Shown here: positions 22,955 to 31,684 of the stretch, piece by piece
Position numbering within the stretch: position 1 is the stretch's first letter
Layout of the letters: each line of letters opens with the position of its first letter
DNA from: Pseudomonas sp. Bout1
GTDB taxonomy: Bacteria > Pseudomonadota > Gammaproteobacteria > Pseudomonadales > Pseudomonadaceae
DNA length: 64,000 bases
Assembly (NCBI RefSeq): GCF_034314165.1
Contig: NZ_JAVIWK010000001.1
Coordinates: 1,131,001 to 1,195,000, forward strand
Reading direction: 5' to 3'
The notes under the pieces: model-generated
Told to the model about the DNA's origin: nothing
Databases searched by the model: none
The model's input: only the letters and a program-made list of their open reading frames with translations
Position numbers and translations under genes: made by a program

Positions 22955-25183
22955 TCAAGCTGGCTTGGGCACCGTAAACCGAAACTCGCTGCCCCGGCCC
23001 AATTCGCTCTGCGCCTCGATCCGCCCGCCATGGGCCTGCACGATGCCTTGGGTGATGTACAGCCCCAGGCCGCTGCCGGTAGGGTTGTTTTCGGCTTGGG
23101 TCCAGTAGCGATCAAACACGTGCGGTAATTGTTCAGGTGCAATCCCGTCGCCGGAATCACGCACCGAAAACACGATATCTTCACCGTTGCTCAATGCGCT
23201 GATGCCAATATTGCCCTGGCGTGGTGTGAACTTGATGGCGTTGCCGATCAGGTTCGACAGCACCTGGAACAGTCGCTCCGGGTCCGCGTTGATTTGCAGC
23301 CCTGGCTCGGCATTGAAAGACAGGTCGATGGCCTTTTCCATCGCGAGCGGCGCCAGCAGTGAATAGGCCTCTTCGAACATCTGGCTTACATCCAGCGCCA
23401 CCGGCTTGACCGTGTAGCGCCCGGCTTCGATCTTCGAGGTGTCGAGCAAATCTTCCAGCAGTACATTCATGCGCCCGGCGGCTTGTTGCATGGTGTCGAT
23501 GGCCGAGGAAATCCGTCGCGAGGTGTGTGGGCCCTCGGAGCTGAAAGTCTTTTGCATCATGCCGCAGAGCATCGAGATAACGGTCATCGGGTTGCGCAAG
23601 TCGTGGGAAACCACCGCCACCAGTTCATCCCGCGCACGCACGGCCTGTTGCTCGCGCAGCACCTGGCGGGCCAGGTCATTTTCCAGGGCCGAGCGGCGCA
23701 GGTCGTTGGCGGCGAAGCGGTCGCCGTGGCTCCACTTGGTGGAGATGCCGGCCATTTCCACCTTCCAGATCTCAAACGAGGTGCGTGGGCGCAGGTGCAG
23801 GCCTGCGTCGGTGCTTTCCAGGCCCAGTGGTTTATTCGGGTCGCCGCTCCAATTGATGTTTTCCTTCACTTCAGGGCGAAACCACAGCACGCCATTGTCC
23901 ACCGGCTTGGGCAAACTCATGGCCAGCACGCCACTGGCGACCTGCTGATAGTCAACCGCCGGCGGATAAATCGAGGCCAGGTTATGGCTGGCAAATACCG
24001 GCTGCCCGGTCTCTTGCAGCCATTTGTGCAGGGCGCGAATCTGAGCGGGTTCCGGGCAGTTGCCGTAGCGGTGCAGTTGTTTGTCTTCGATGATCGCCAC
24101 GCCGCCCGCCAGGGCCAGGTCCATCAGCAGTTCGGGACGCTGCGCCAGGCCATCGAAGACGTTGGCGGGCGACGCCTGCATGGCCTGACTGAGCAAGGCC
24201 AGGGCCTCGACCTTTTCTTCGCGCTGGCGGCTCAGGTCCAGGGCTTGCATGGCGCTGATCTGCAACGACAGCACCTGGCCGATGGTCTGGCAGGTGGTGC
24301 GCAGGTCATTAGGCACCAGCAACGGCTGGCGGTTGCCGCAGCTGATCAGGCCCCAGAGTTTATCGCCGGCCATCAGCGAGATGCTCATGGACGACAGCAC
24401 GCCCATATTCTTCATGTACTGGCAGTGAATCGGCGACACGCTGCGCAGGGTGGCGAAGCTCAGGTCCAGGGGCTGGCCGGTGTCTGGGCGCAACCGGGGC
24501 ACCAGCGGCACCGCCTCATAATCGGCGTTGGGGATGATCCGCAGCCAGTTGGTGCGGTACAGCTCGCGGGCCTGTTCGGGGATGTCGGACGCGGGGAAGA
24601 ACAGGCCGTTGAACAATTCCATCGACGGTGCAGACGCTTCGGCGATCACCTGGCCGTGGCCTTCCTCTTCGAAGCGATAAATCAAGACGCGGTCGTAGCC
24701 GGTCATGGCCTGGATTTCATTCACGCTGATTTCGTACAAGGCCTGCAGGGATTTCGCCGATTGCAGGCGTTGCAGCATCTTGCCCAGGTTGCTGGTTCGA
24801 CCATTGAGCGCCTGAGGCTGGAAATCCTTGAGCCGAGGTTCGAACTCCAGCACCAGCACGTCCTGATGGCGGTGCAGCAAGCCTTCGAACTCGGCGCCGT
24901 TGAGGGTCACATGCAGCGGTGGCGCATCGAAGAAACTGTTCTGCGTGACCATGGCCTGGATGGCTTCGGCCGGTTCAATGCCGATCAAGGTGTGCAGCGG
25001 TTGGCCCAGCAGCGATGCTGGAGAGTGGTTGAACAACTCGGCCACGTTGGCACTGACCTGCATGATGTGCAGGTCCGGCTCGGCCAGGGTCAGCAGCGCA
25101 CCGTGGGGCTGGATGGCCCCCGGAAAGCGGATCGGCTCGTCTGCACAGTTGGCAAGCAGCTCTGCAAAATCTTCGGGGTTCAT
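22955..25183 (-). CDS. bphP: Bacteriophytochrome histidine kinase
   Basis: The 742-residue red/far-red photoreceptor has a PAS domain with the biliverdin-binding Cys13 (ANCADEPIRFPGAIQPHG). A GAF domain follows with the FPASDIP motif, DRVLIYRF and SPIHCQYMKNMG, then PHY about 320-500. The kinase has the H-box VVSHDLRNPMTVIS, NLIGNAIKF, RDSGDGI and GSGLGLYI. In the GAF segment WGLISCGNRQP, the His-His pair usual after the Cys is Gly-Asn, which touches the chromophore D-ring pocket. AGGAGG precedes ATG 25183, which overlaps the haem oxygenase stop (ATGA), so chromophore synthesis and apoprotein are coupled. No response regulator follows; a single-domain one lies upstream at 25896. Confidence 0.95.
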   Translation of the reverse strand: MNPEDFAELLANCADEPIRFPGAIQPHGALLTLAEPDLHIMQVSANVAELFNHSPASLLGQPLHTLIGIEPAEAIQAMVTQNSFFDAPPLHVTLNGAEFEGLLHRHQDVLVLEFEPRLKDFQPQALNGRTSNLGKMLQRLQSAKSLQALYEISVNEIQAMTGYDRVLIYRFEEEGHGQVIAEASAPSMELFNGLFFPASDIPEQARELYRTNWLRIIPNADYEAVPLVPRLRPDTGQPLDLSFATLRSVSPIHCQYMKNMGVLSSMSISLMAGDKLWGLISCGNRQPLLVPNDLRTTCQTIGQVLSLQISAMQALDLSRQREEKVEALALLSQAMQASPANVFDGLAQRPELLMDLALAGGVAIIEDKQLHRYGNCPEPAQIRALHKWLQETGQPVFASHNLASIYPPAVDYQQVASGVLAMSLPKPVDNGVLWFRPEVKENINWSGDPNKPLGLESTDAGLHLRPRTSFEIWKVEMAGISTKWSHGDRFAANDLRRSALENDLARQVLREQQAVRARDELVAVVSHDLRNPMTVISMLCGMMQKTFSSEGPHTSRRISSAIDTMQQAAGRMNVLLEDLLDTSKIEAGRYTVKPVALDVSQMFEEAYSLLAPLAMEKAIDLSFNAEPGLQINADPERLFQVLSNLIGNAIKFTPRQGNIGISALSNGEDIVFSVRDSGDGIAPEQLPHVFDRYWTQAENNPTGSGLGLYITQGIVQAHGGRIEAQSELGRGSEFRFTVPKPA

Positions 25184-25794
25184 AGCAATACCTCCTGGCT
25201 GTCGAGCCATTGCTCAAAGCAGCTGAATGTCGAGCGGGCCGCGTTCACGGCGCGCAGTTTGGCGTGCGCGTCGAGGGGCACATGGCTCAGGTAATCGAGA
25301 AAGTCTTTCCAGCGCCGACCGGTTTCGGCGCCATACACATTGAGAAACGCGCCGCCGTTGTCGGCATCCAGCCCCAGGCGATGGGCCATTTCACGGCGCA
25401 GGACCTGGCCGCCCAGGGTGGCGCCTTCCAGCACGTACAGCGCACCCAGACAAGCGGCGGGCGTGTCCAGGGGCGGTAGCGACAGGCAGCGGGGAAGGGC
25501 GGCGATGGCTGGGTCATCCAAGCCCAGGGCGTGGAGATCCTTCAGCAAAGTGGGTGTTTTCAGGCGCAGCACCTGATCGAATCCTTCGGGGATCAGGGCG
25601 CTTTCGTACAGCGCTGCTTCCAGCGGACTGTAGAACCCAAAATAGGCCTGGACCAGGCGTCGATAACCGTCGTAATCCAGTTGCGGGGAGAAAAACGGCA
25701 GGCGTTTTTCCAGGGCGACGTGCAATAAAGCGGTACCTGAGCGCAACGCTTCAAGCACGGGGGGCGCACCAACGTCATGGGCCTGTGAATGCAT
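25180..25794 (-). CDS. bphO: Biliverdin-producing haem oxygenase
   Basis: The 204-residue product belongs to the bacteriophytochrome-associated haem oxygenases: SGTALLHVALEKRL carries the expected proximal histidine, and YVLEGATLGGQVL matches the distal helix glycines. It opens haem to biliverdin, CO and iron, supplying the chromophore for the overlapping bphP. The 3' end overlaps bphP by 4 bp. Confidence 0.93.
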   Translation of the reverse strand: MHSQAHDVGAPPVLEALRSGTALLHVALEKRLPFFSPQLDYDGYRRLVQAYFGFYSPLEAALYESALIPEGFDQVLRLKTPTLLKDLHALGLDDPAIAALPRCLSLPPLDTPAACLGALYVLEGATLGGQVLRREMAHRLGLDADNGGAFLNVYGAETGRRWKDFLDYLSHVPLDAHAKLRAVNAARSTFSCFEQWLDSQEVLL

Positions 25795-25895
25795 TCAGTG
25801 AACTCGAACTGGGGGCCTGCTGGCCATATAGGGTTGCGTATTAACTGACCGCAGGAGCTGCCGCGAAGTTCGCTACAACTGATATCGCGACGCTA

Positions 25896-26273
25896 TCAAT
25901 GCAAGGGTGGGGCCTGTACCAAAGCCGATTGCACGCAATCCAAAAGACCCCTGGCGCTCCATGGCTTGGGCAAAAAGCGCACGCTGGCGCCCAATTCGGA
26001 TGCGATGGTGGTGTTGCCCGAGGTCAGCACCACCGGCAGCAATGGCCAGCGGTGGGCTACCACCTTGCTCAGGTCGTAACCATTGAGCAGGCCAGGCATC
26101 TGGATATCGCTGACAATCAGGTCCACCGGATCATCGGCACGCTCAAGGAACGTCATCCCTTCGTCGGCGGAGGGAAACGACGTCACCCGCGCACCGAAAT
26201 CTTCCAGTACATCAATCATCAACGCACGAATGATTTCGTCGTCTTCCAGTACCAATATCGATGGCTGAGCCAT
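25896..26273 (-). CDS. Single-domain response regulator
   Basis: The 125-residue protein is a receiver only: acidic LEDDE, phospho-acceptor Asp in LIVSDIQMPG, Thr/Ser in LTSGNT and Lys in LPKPW. There is no output domain. It is 101 bp upstream of bphO on the same strand and so may receive phosphate from BphP, as single-domain receivers do near other bacteriophytochromes (inference from position). A promoter between it and bphO cannot be excluded. Confidence 0.88.
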   Translation of the reverse strand: MAQPSILVLEDDEIIRALMIDVLEDFGARVTSFPSADEGMTFLERADDPVDLIVSDIQMPGLLNGYDLSKVVAHRWPLLPVVLTSGNTTIASELGASVRFLPKPWSARGLLDCVQSALVQAPPLH

Positions 26274-26443
26274 GATCCTTACTCCACCATCCGGGTTAAG
26301 TAGGGTTGAGTGGGGGGCGGTTGATTAGGTTCGATTGGATGTTTTTTATGCGATGGGTGGTCATTTGGTAGTATTGGCGTTGCGCCGCCGGGCAATCGCG
26401 GTGTCATGTCGCAGCGTGCCAAGAAGGCAAACCAAGGATTCTC

Positions 26444-26602
26444 ATGTCTATCCGTAACCCGCTCATCCCCGACCTCATCGTGACCGCCCTCACGAGCAGC
26501 CTCGACTTGTGGGTAACCCAGTTGGGGTTCGACATCGTGCAAGACCCGGACGGCTATCTGCTGCGACAGTTGGGAGAGCGACCTGTGCGGAGCCATTCAT
26601 GA
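26444..26602 (+). pseudogene. Truncated VOC/glyoxalase-family fragment coupled to cytochrome c
   Basis: A 52-codon frame begins with ATG 26444, with AAGGA at good distance. It reads as the first beta-alpha unit of a VOC/bleomycin-resistance-type protein (NPLIPDLIVTALTSSLDLW, VTQLGFDIV, DPDGYLL), then ends after RPVRSHS. Full family members are about 120 residues, so most of the fold is missing. The stop overlaps the cytochrome c ATG (ATGA), so the fragment may still be translated as a leader for that gene. It is either a decayed gene fused to a new neighbour or a retained coupling peptide. Confidence 0.5.
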
Positions 26603-26982
26603 AATACGCCGCTTTACTGACCATTGCCTTCGTCTGTGGGGTCTTCAGCCTCCAGGCCACGGCGCAAGGCGATGCCGAAGCCGGGGGGAAGTTGTTCAGC
26701 AAAACCTGTGGCGGTTGCCACAGTGTCGGCGAAAACGCCCGGGGAGGTTTCGGGCCACAGCTCAACGGCATCATTGGCCGCCCGGCGGGCACCACCACGG
26801 ATTACCAGTACTCGGATGCGATGAAGAATTCGGGCGTGATCTGGACCCGGGACAAACTGGCCGCCTATATCGAGGCGCCAAAAAAAGTCGTGAGCGGCAC
26901 CCGGATGATTTTCTGGGGGATCAGCGACCAGGAAAAGATCGACAACTTGCTGGCGTACCTGGCGACGTTCCAGGCGCAGTAA
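26599..26982 (+). CDS. Class I c-type cytochrome, periplasmic
   Basis: The 127-residue product has a signal peptide (MKYAALLTIAFVCGVFSL, cleavage near ATAQG), the haem site CGGCH, the mitochondrial-type GFGPQLNGIIGRPAG segment, and the axial Met in SGTRMIFWG. It should shuttle single electrons in the periplasm. ATG 26599 has GGAG upstream and overlaps the stop of the VOC fragment. No oxidase or dehydrogenase partner is adjacent. Confidence 0.9.
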   Translation: MKYAALLTIAFVCGVFSLQATAQGDAEAGGKLFSKTCGGCHSVGENARGGFGPQLNGIIGRPAGTTTDYQYSDAMKNSGVIWTRDKLAAYIEAPKKVVSGTRMIFWGISDQEKIDNLLAYLATFQAQ

Positions 26983-26983
26983 T

Positions 26984-27904
26984 TCAGGTTGATTGACGGG
27001 ACGCATCCCGATAGTGCCTCGGCGCCTTTCCTGTCACCCGCTTGAAGGCGTTACTGAACGCACTTTCAGACCCGTACCCCAACGACTGCGCCAACGCGCC
27101 AACCGGCAGATTGCCTTCGCGCAACGCCCGTTGCGCAAGGCGCATGCGCCACTCGGTCAAGTACGCCAGCGGTGGCACCCCGGCGACGCTCTTGAAGTAC
27201 TGCGAAAAGGTGGTGCGCGACATTGCGGTTGCCGCCGCCAAGGTGTCCAGCGACCAGGCACTCCCAGGCTCGTTGTGCATCAAGCGCAGCGCGGGTGCCA
27301 GGCGCTTGTCGCTGACCGTGCGCAGCCAGCCTTCGGCTAATACACCCGACGTCTCGACATAGGCCCGCAGGATCTGGATAAACATCAACTGCGCCAGTTG
27401 CGCCGATGCCAGGCTCGCTCCCAGCAAATTGGCGTGCCCCTCATGCGCCAACTGGCCAAGCAGCCATTGCACGATTGGCGCTTGCGGCGCCGTGGCCCGC
27501 ACGTGGATCAGAGGCGGCAGTGCGTTGGCCAGCAGGCCGCCACTTTCCGGATCCAGTTGCACGTAGCCGCCAATTTGCACACAACCCTGGCCGTCACCGA
27601 TTTGCGGGAAGCGGCCTGCGTTCGCGAACAACTGCCGCGCGTCCAACGGCGCTACCGACACATCTGCCGCCAGCACGAACGCGCGTTGCGAACACAGCAG
27701 GAACACATCACCCGCCTCGATCAACACCGGCGCCGGCTCGCCATCCAGCCATAGCCAGCACTGCCCCTTAACCAGCCCGAAAAACTTGATCTTGTCCGGC
27801 GCCGGAAAACGCAGGGCCCAGGCGCCGCCTGCACTGAAACCACCGGTCATCACCGATCGGGCGTTCACGAAGGTGAGAATGTCGGAAAACGGGTCGCTGT
27901 GCAT
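26984..27904 (-). CDS. AraC-family transcriptional regulator with cupin-type sensor domain
   Basis: The 306-residue product has an N-terminal cupin-like effector domain (about 10-180; KIKFFGLVKGQCWLWLDGE, IEAGDVFLLCSQ) and C-terminal tandem helix-turn-helix motifs (about 210-305; LAAATAMSRTTFSQYFK, GALAQSLGYGSESAFSNAFK). It is divergent from the SDR gene at 28003, the usual arrangement for an AraC activator of a dehydrogenase. The ATG at 27904 was chosen over a TTG six codons earlier; neither has a clear ribosome site. Confidence 0.9.
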   Translation of the reverse strand: MHSDPFSDILTFVNARSVMTGGFSAGGAWALRFPAPDKIKFFGLVKGQCWLWLDGEPAPVLIEAGDVFLLCSQRAFVLAADVSVAPLDARQLFANAGRFPQIGDGQGCVQIGGYVQLDPESGGLLANALPPLIHVRATAPQAPIVQWLLGQLAHEGHANLLGASLASAQLAQLMFIQILRAYVETSGVLAEGWLRTVSDKRLAPALRLMHNEPGSAWSLDTLAAATAMSRTTFSQYFKSVAGVPPLAYLTEWRMRLAQRALREGNLPVGALAQSLGYGSESAFSNAFKRVTGKAPRHYRDASRQST

Positions 27905-28002
27905 ATTCGTACGTTTACGCAAGTAAATGGGCTTTTTGAGTATTCAGAGTACGGCTTTCCAAGCGTAGCGTGTTAACCACACGTCCAATGGAGGCTTCTG
28001 TC

Positions 28003-28968
28003 ATGCCCACAGCACAAAACCCGATCCATAGCGGCTACGGCGCGGCGACCACCGCCGCCGAAGTGATCCGAGGCATCGAGCTGCGCGGCAAGGTGGCGAT
28101 CGTCACGGGTGGTTACTCGGGCATTGGCCTGGTCACCGCCCGCACCCTGGCCGCTGCCGGCGCTCACGTGATCGTCCCGGCCCGTGACCCGGCCAAGGCA
28201 CGCGCAGCGCTCAAACCTTATCCACAGCTGCAACTCGAATCCCTCGAGCTGATGGATGCCCATTCCATCGAGCAGTTTGCCGAGCGCTTTCTGGCGACTG
28301 GCCGCCCGCTGCACCTGCTGATCAACAACGCAGGCATCATGGCACCGCCGTTGAGCCGCAATGGCCAAGGCTACGAGTCTCAGTTCGCCACCAACCATCT
28401 CGGGCACTTCCTGCTTACCCAGCGCCTGTGGCCGGCCCTGCAACGTGCAGAAGGCGCGCGGGTGGTGGCGTTGTCATCGCGAGGGCATGTGCACGGCGCG
28501 GTCGACTTTGACGACTGGAATTTCGAGCGCCAGGCATACGATCCATGGAAGGCCTACGGTCAGTCCAAGACTGCCAATGCGCTGTTCGCCGTGCATCTGG
28601 ATTCACTCGGCGCGGCCAGTGGGGTCAGGGCGTTTGCGGTGCATCCCGGCGGGATCATTACCGATCTGGTGCGGCATATGAAGGCTGAGGTCTTGCAGGC
28701 TTGCGGCTATGTAGACGAACACGGGCAACCGGTGATCGACCCCGAACGAAACATGAAAACCCCGGAGCAGGGCGCGGCCACCAGTGTGTGGTGCGCGGTG
28801 AGCGAGCAGTTGGCGGGTATGGGCGGGGTTTATTGTGAGAACGCTGATGTGGCGGTCGCGGTGAGTGCGCAATCGGAAGAACAGCTGGGTGTGCGGCCGT
28901 GGGCGGTGGATGCCGGGTTGGCACAACGGCTGTGGACGCTCAGCGAACAACTTGTCGGAGGACGCTAG
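28003..28968 (+). CDS. Short-chain dehydrogenase/reductase
   Basis: The 321-residue product is a classical-type SDR with the nucleotide-binding TGGYSGIG (about 43-50), NNAGIM, the active-site Ser in VVALSSRGH and the YGQSK catalytic Tyr-Lys pair. It resembles WW-domain oxidoreductase/retinol-dehydrogenase-like SDRs of bacteria with an extended C-terminus (inference). ATG 28003 has GGAGG 8 bases upstream. The divergent AraC gene probably regulates it. Substrate unknown. Confidence 0.9.
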   Translation: MPTAQNPIHSGYGAATTAAEVIRGIELRGKVAIVTGGYSGIGLVTARTLAAAGAHVIVPARDPAKARAALKPYPQLQLESLELMDAHSIEQFAERFLATGRPLHLLINNAGIMAPPLSRNGQGYESQFATNHLGHFLLTQRLWPALQRAEGARVVALSSRGHVHGAVDFDDWNFERQAYDPWKAYGQSKTANALFAVHLDSLGAASGVRAFAVHPGGIITDLVRHMKAEVLQACGYVDEHGQPVIDPERNMKTPEQGAATSVWCAVSEQLAGMGGVYCENADVAVAVSAQSEEQLGVRPWAVDAGLAQRLWTLSEQLVGGR

Positions 28969-29066
28969 GCGCAGGTGTGGGGCCAGCTCGCGCAGTGTCG
29001 TGAACCAGCCCCTACCGACTCCTCAAGAGCGCTGCGGCGTTTCTCCCGCACGCTTTCAAACATGCT

Positions 29067-31088
29067 TCAGCGCACGTTGCGGAACAACATCAACCGCGCA
29101 CTTTCATGCATCCCACGCGTCAAACCCTGCAACCGCTGAAACTCTTCGGGGTATTGCAGGGCCACGTCTTCCCTCGGCGTTTGTGACGCCAGGTCATGCA
29201 GGGTGGGCGAGCTGCCGTCGTGTTCCATTTGCAGCAAAAAGTCTTTGGTTACACCACCGATCAGCGGGAACGTGCCCTCGCGCAATACCAGCGGCACCAC
29301 GCGTTCACCTTCCGGCGCAGGCTGCTGTATATCGCGGCCCATCGCGCCATTGCGAAACGGGATGCCCGCCATGCCGGCCACGGTCGGCAACAGGTCTGCC
29401 AGGCCCACGGCTTCTTCGATCACCCGGGGTTGCAGGCCGGGTGCATGGATCATCATCGGCACGTTGTTGCTTTCCAGCCCAAGCTGCTCGAACGCCGGCG
29501 CCATGTGCGGTATCTGGCTGATGCGGGTGTTGTGGTCGCCGAAGAACACGAAGATGGTGTTGTCGTAGTAACCGCCGGCCTTGGCGATTTCCATCAGGCG
29601 GCCGATGTTGAAGTCCAGCAGGCGCACGGCGTTGTATTGCTCGACGCTGCGGCTGCCTGCTGCCTGCACTTGCTCCACGGTCAGGTCATGCACCACGAAG
29701 CCGTCGTTGTCCTTGGGGATGGTGAACGGGCGGTGGTTGCCGGAGGTTTGCAGGTAGGCGAAGAACGGCTGGTCCTTGGGAATGGCGCGCAGCAGTTCGT
29801 CGCCTTCCTTGAACAGGTCCAGGTCGGAAACGCCCCACACGTCTACCCGCGGCGAGCGCCAGTGGCTCTCGTCATACAGCTTCACGCCGTCGATGCTCTG
29901 GCGGATCAGCGCGTTGATGTTCGCCCAGCCCGCATTGCCGCCGATCATGTAGAGCTTCTGGTAATCCTCGAAAGCATTGATCAACGTGTGTTGCCGGGTG
30001 ATCAGCGGGTTGCGGGTGGCGGTCTCCTGGCGGGTGACGTCGGGCACGCCGGTGATGCTCGCCCATACGGTTTTGGCGGTGCCGGTGACGGGCACGTAGA
30101 AGTGTTTGAAGAACCAGCTTTCCTTCGCCAGTTTGTCGAGGTTCGGCGTGGGGTTCAGCGGGTTGCCGTAGGCACCCACGGCGCTGGTGCCGAGGGATTC
30201 GAGCATGACGAAAATCACGTTTGGCGGGCGCTCGCCCTTGAGTCGGTAAGGCTGCACGGCTTGTTCGCGGGCGAAGCTCAATTGCTCGCGATCGGGTTGG
30301 CTGACGCCCAGGTAATGGGCGACTTGCGGGTAGTGCTCGCGCACCCGCGCCTCGTCGAACTGCGACTGGCCAACCTTGAGGGTGTCATACAAAAACAGCA
30401 CCGGGTTGAGGCCCACGGCGGCGATCTGGTTATTGCCGGAAAAGAACGCGTCGCTCCAGCGCAGCGGCACCGGGTTTTCGAAATTGAGGTTGGCGACGCG
30501 GCCAAGCAGGGCCAGCAAGATGGCGATCACGCCGACGGTGGCCACGGAGGCAATGGCCAATTTGCCGATGGGTTTGCGTTCGCCATCCAGGGTGATGTGT
30601 TCGAGGCGAACCAGAGCGTAGGTCCACAGGCTGACTGCCGTAAGCCAACTCAAGGTTATCCACAGCACCGGGTAGGTTTCCCACACCATCTGTTGGGAAA
30701 TCTGCGCGTCTTCCAGGTAACGCAGCACCGTGGCATTGATGCGCACACCGAGGTAGGCGTAGTGGCCAAAATCGATGATGTACACCAGCCCAACGGCGGC
30801 CAGCGCCAGTAGCAGATAACCCCGTGCCAGCCAGCGCAGCGCGGGAACGGTCAGCAGGTTCCAGCGCGGCAGCCAGGCGAGCAAGGCCAGGGGCAACAGG
30901 ATCAGCACGGCCAGGCGCAGGTCGAAACGCAGGCCGATGCCCACGGTTTCCAGCAGTGCGGGTTCCTTGAGACCGACCCCGGAAAATCCCACTACAAACA
31001 CCAGCCGCAATGCCGCCAGCAACGCAAAAACCAAACCGATCGCGCCCACGCCGTAGCGCAGGCGGCGCGAGTGCAACCATCCCATCAT
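29067..31088 (-). CDS. LTA-synthase-type membrane sulfatase/phosphotransferase
   Basis: This product of about 673 residues has five N-terminal membrane helices (about 10-230) and an outer sulfatase-like domain (about 280-640). Candidate metal and catalytic residues are Glu in MLESLGTSAVG, the nucleophile Thr in VTGTAKTVWASITG, His in TSGNHRPF and the FFGDHN pair. Family members transfer phosphoglycerol or phosphoethanolamine to envelope glycans or lipids. It starts at the MM pair (31088), overlapping the upstream membrane-protein stop by 4 bp, and forms an operon with that gene and the sialidase-like gene. The real acceptor is unknown. Confidence 0.85.
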   Translation of the reverse strand: MMGWLHSRRLRYGVGAIGLVFALLAALRLVFVVGFSGVGLKEPALLETVGIGLRFDLRLAVLILLPLALLAWLPRWNLLTVPALRWLARGYLLLALAAVGLVYIIDFGHYAYLGVRINATVLRYLEDAQISQQMVWETYPVLWITLSWLTAVSLWTYALVRLEHITLDGERKPIGKLAIASVATVGVIAILLALLGRVANLNFENPVPLRWSDAFFSGNNQIAAVGLNPVLFLYDTLKVGQSQFDEARVREHYPQVAHYLGVSQPDREQLSFAREQAVQPYRLKGERPPNVIFVMLESLGTSAVGAYGNPLNPTPNLDKLAKESWFFKHFYVPVTGTAKTVWASITGVPDVTRQETATRNPLITRQHTLINAFEDYQKLYMIGGNAGWANINALIRQSIDGVKLYDESHWRSPRVDVWGVSDLDLFKEGDELLRAIPKDQPFFAYLQTSGNHRPFTIPKDNDGFVVHDLTVEQVQAAGSRSVEQYNAVRLLDFNIGRLMEIAKAGGYYDNTIFVFFGDHNTRISQIPHMAPAFEQLGLESNNVPMMIHAPGLQPRVIEEAVGLADLLPTVAGMAGIPFRNGAMGRDIQQPAPEGERVVPLVLREGTFPLIGGVTKDFLLQMEHDGSSPTLHDLASQTPREDVALQYPEEFQRLQGLTRGMHESARLMLFRNVR

Positions 31089-31684
31089 TGACCTCTGTGC
31101 TGTTTTAAAAGAGGGCGCCAGGCAGCCATCGCCAGCATCCACAACCCGGCCACCAGGCAGTAGCCCGTCAGCAGTGGGTCGATCAAATAGTCCCAGTAGT
31201 TTTCCGATGCCTTGAACCGCAGCGCGAACGCCAGGGTGCCCGCCGCGAGCATCCACACCGCCAACGTATTACGCAGCCAGAGCATCAACAGCGCTGCCGC
31301 GCCAATCAGCACAATCATTGGCCGAGGGTTGAAACCCCAGCGGTAGGGGTCGAAATACGTCAGGCCCATCGTCGCCGGGTACAGCACCAGGCCCAGGGCG
31401 CCAAACAGCAGCAGTACCTGGACCTTCTGCGGGCGCTGGAGCGGCTGCACCACACCCAATCGGCACAGGCTGACCCACACCAACAGCATCAGGGTGCTGA
31501 TGGCCAAGTCATCGGTGAAGCTGCGCACATAGGCCGCCAACGGCAGTTCGTTGACCGGGATAAAGCTCACCACCACCAACACCGGCAGCAGCCATGGGCG
31601 CCAGCGCGCCGTGACTTGCAACAGGCTCAACAGCACAAAACCCAACAGCACAAAACTCAAATGCGCTTGCCATACAGAAACCAT
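31085..31684 (-). CDS. Multi-pass inner-membrane protein
   Basis: The 199-residue product has about six hydrophobic helices (for example SFVLLGFVLLSLLQV, LLPVLVVVSFIPV, LLLFGALGLVLYPATMGL, MIVLIGAAALLMLWL) and no recognised catalytic motif. It overlaps the sialidase-like gene by one base (TGATG) and the LTA-synthase-type gene by 4 bp. It is therefore translated with them and may supply or flip a lipid-linked donor, which is inference from position only. Confidence 0.75.
   Translation of the reverse strand: MVSVWQAHLSFVLLGFVLLSLLQVTARWRPWLLPVLVVVSFIPVNELPLAAYVRSFTDDLAISTLMLLVWVSLCRLGVVQPLQRPQKVQVLLLFGALGLVLYPATMGLTYFDPYRWGFNPRPMIVLIGAAALLMLWLRNTLAVWMLAAGTLAFALRFKASENYWDYLIDPLLTGYCLVAGLWMLAMAAWRPLLKQHRGQ

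Noticed and set aside
28865..29521. 218-codon frame after the SDR gene
   Set aside because: It overlaps the ends of two real genes in other frames and shows no recognisable domain.
29196..30812. A 538-codon frame opposite the LTA-synthase-type gene
   Set aside because: Antisense shadow; the opposite strand encodes a complete recognised enzyme.
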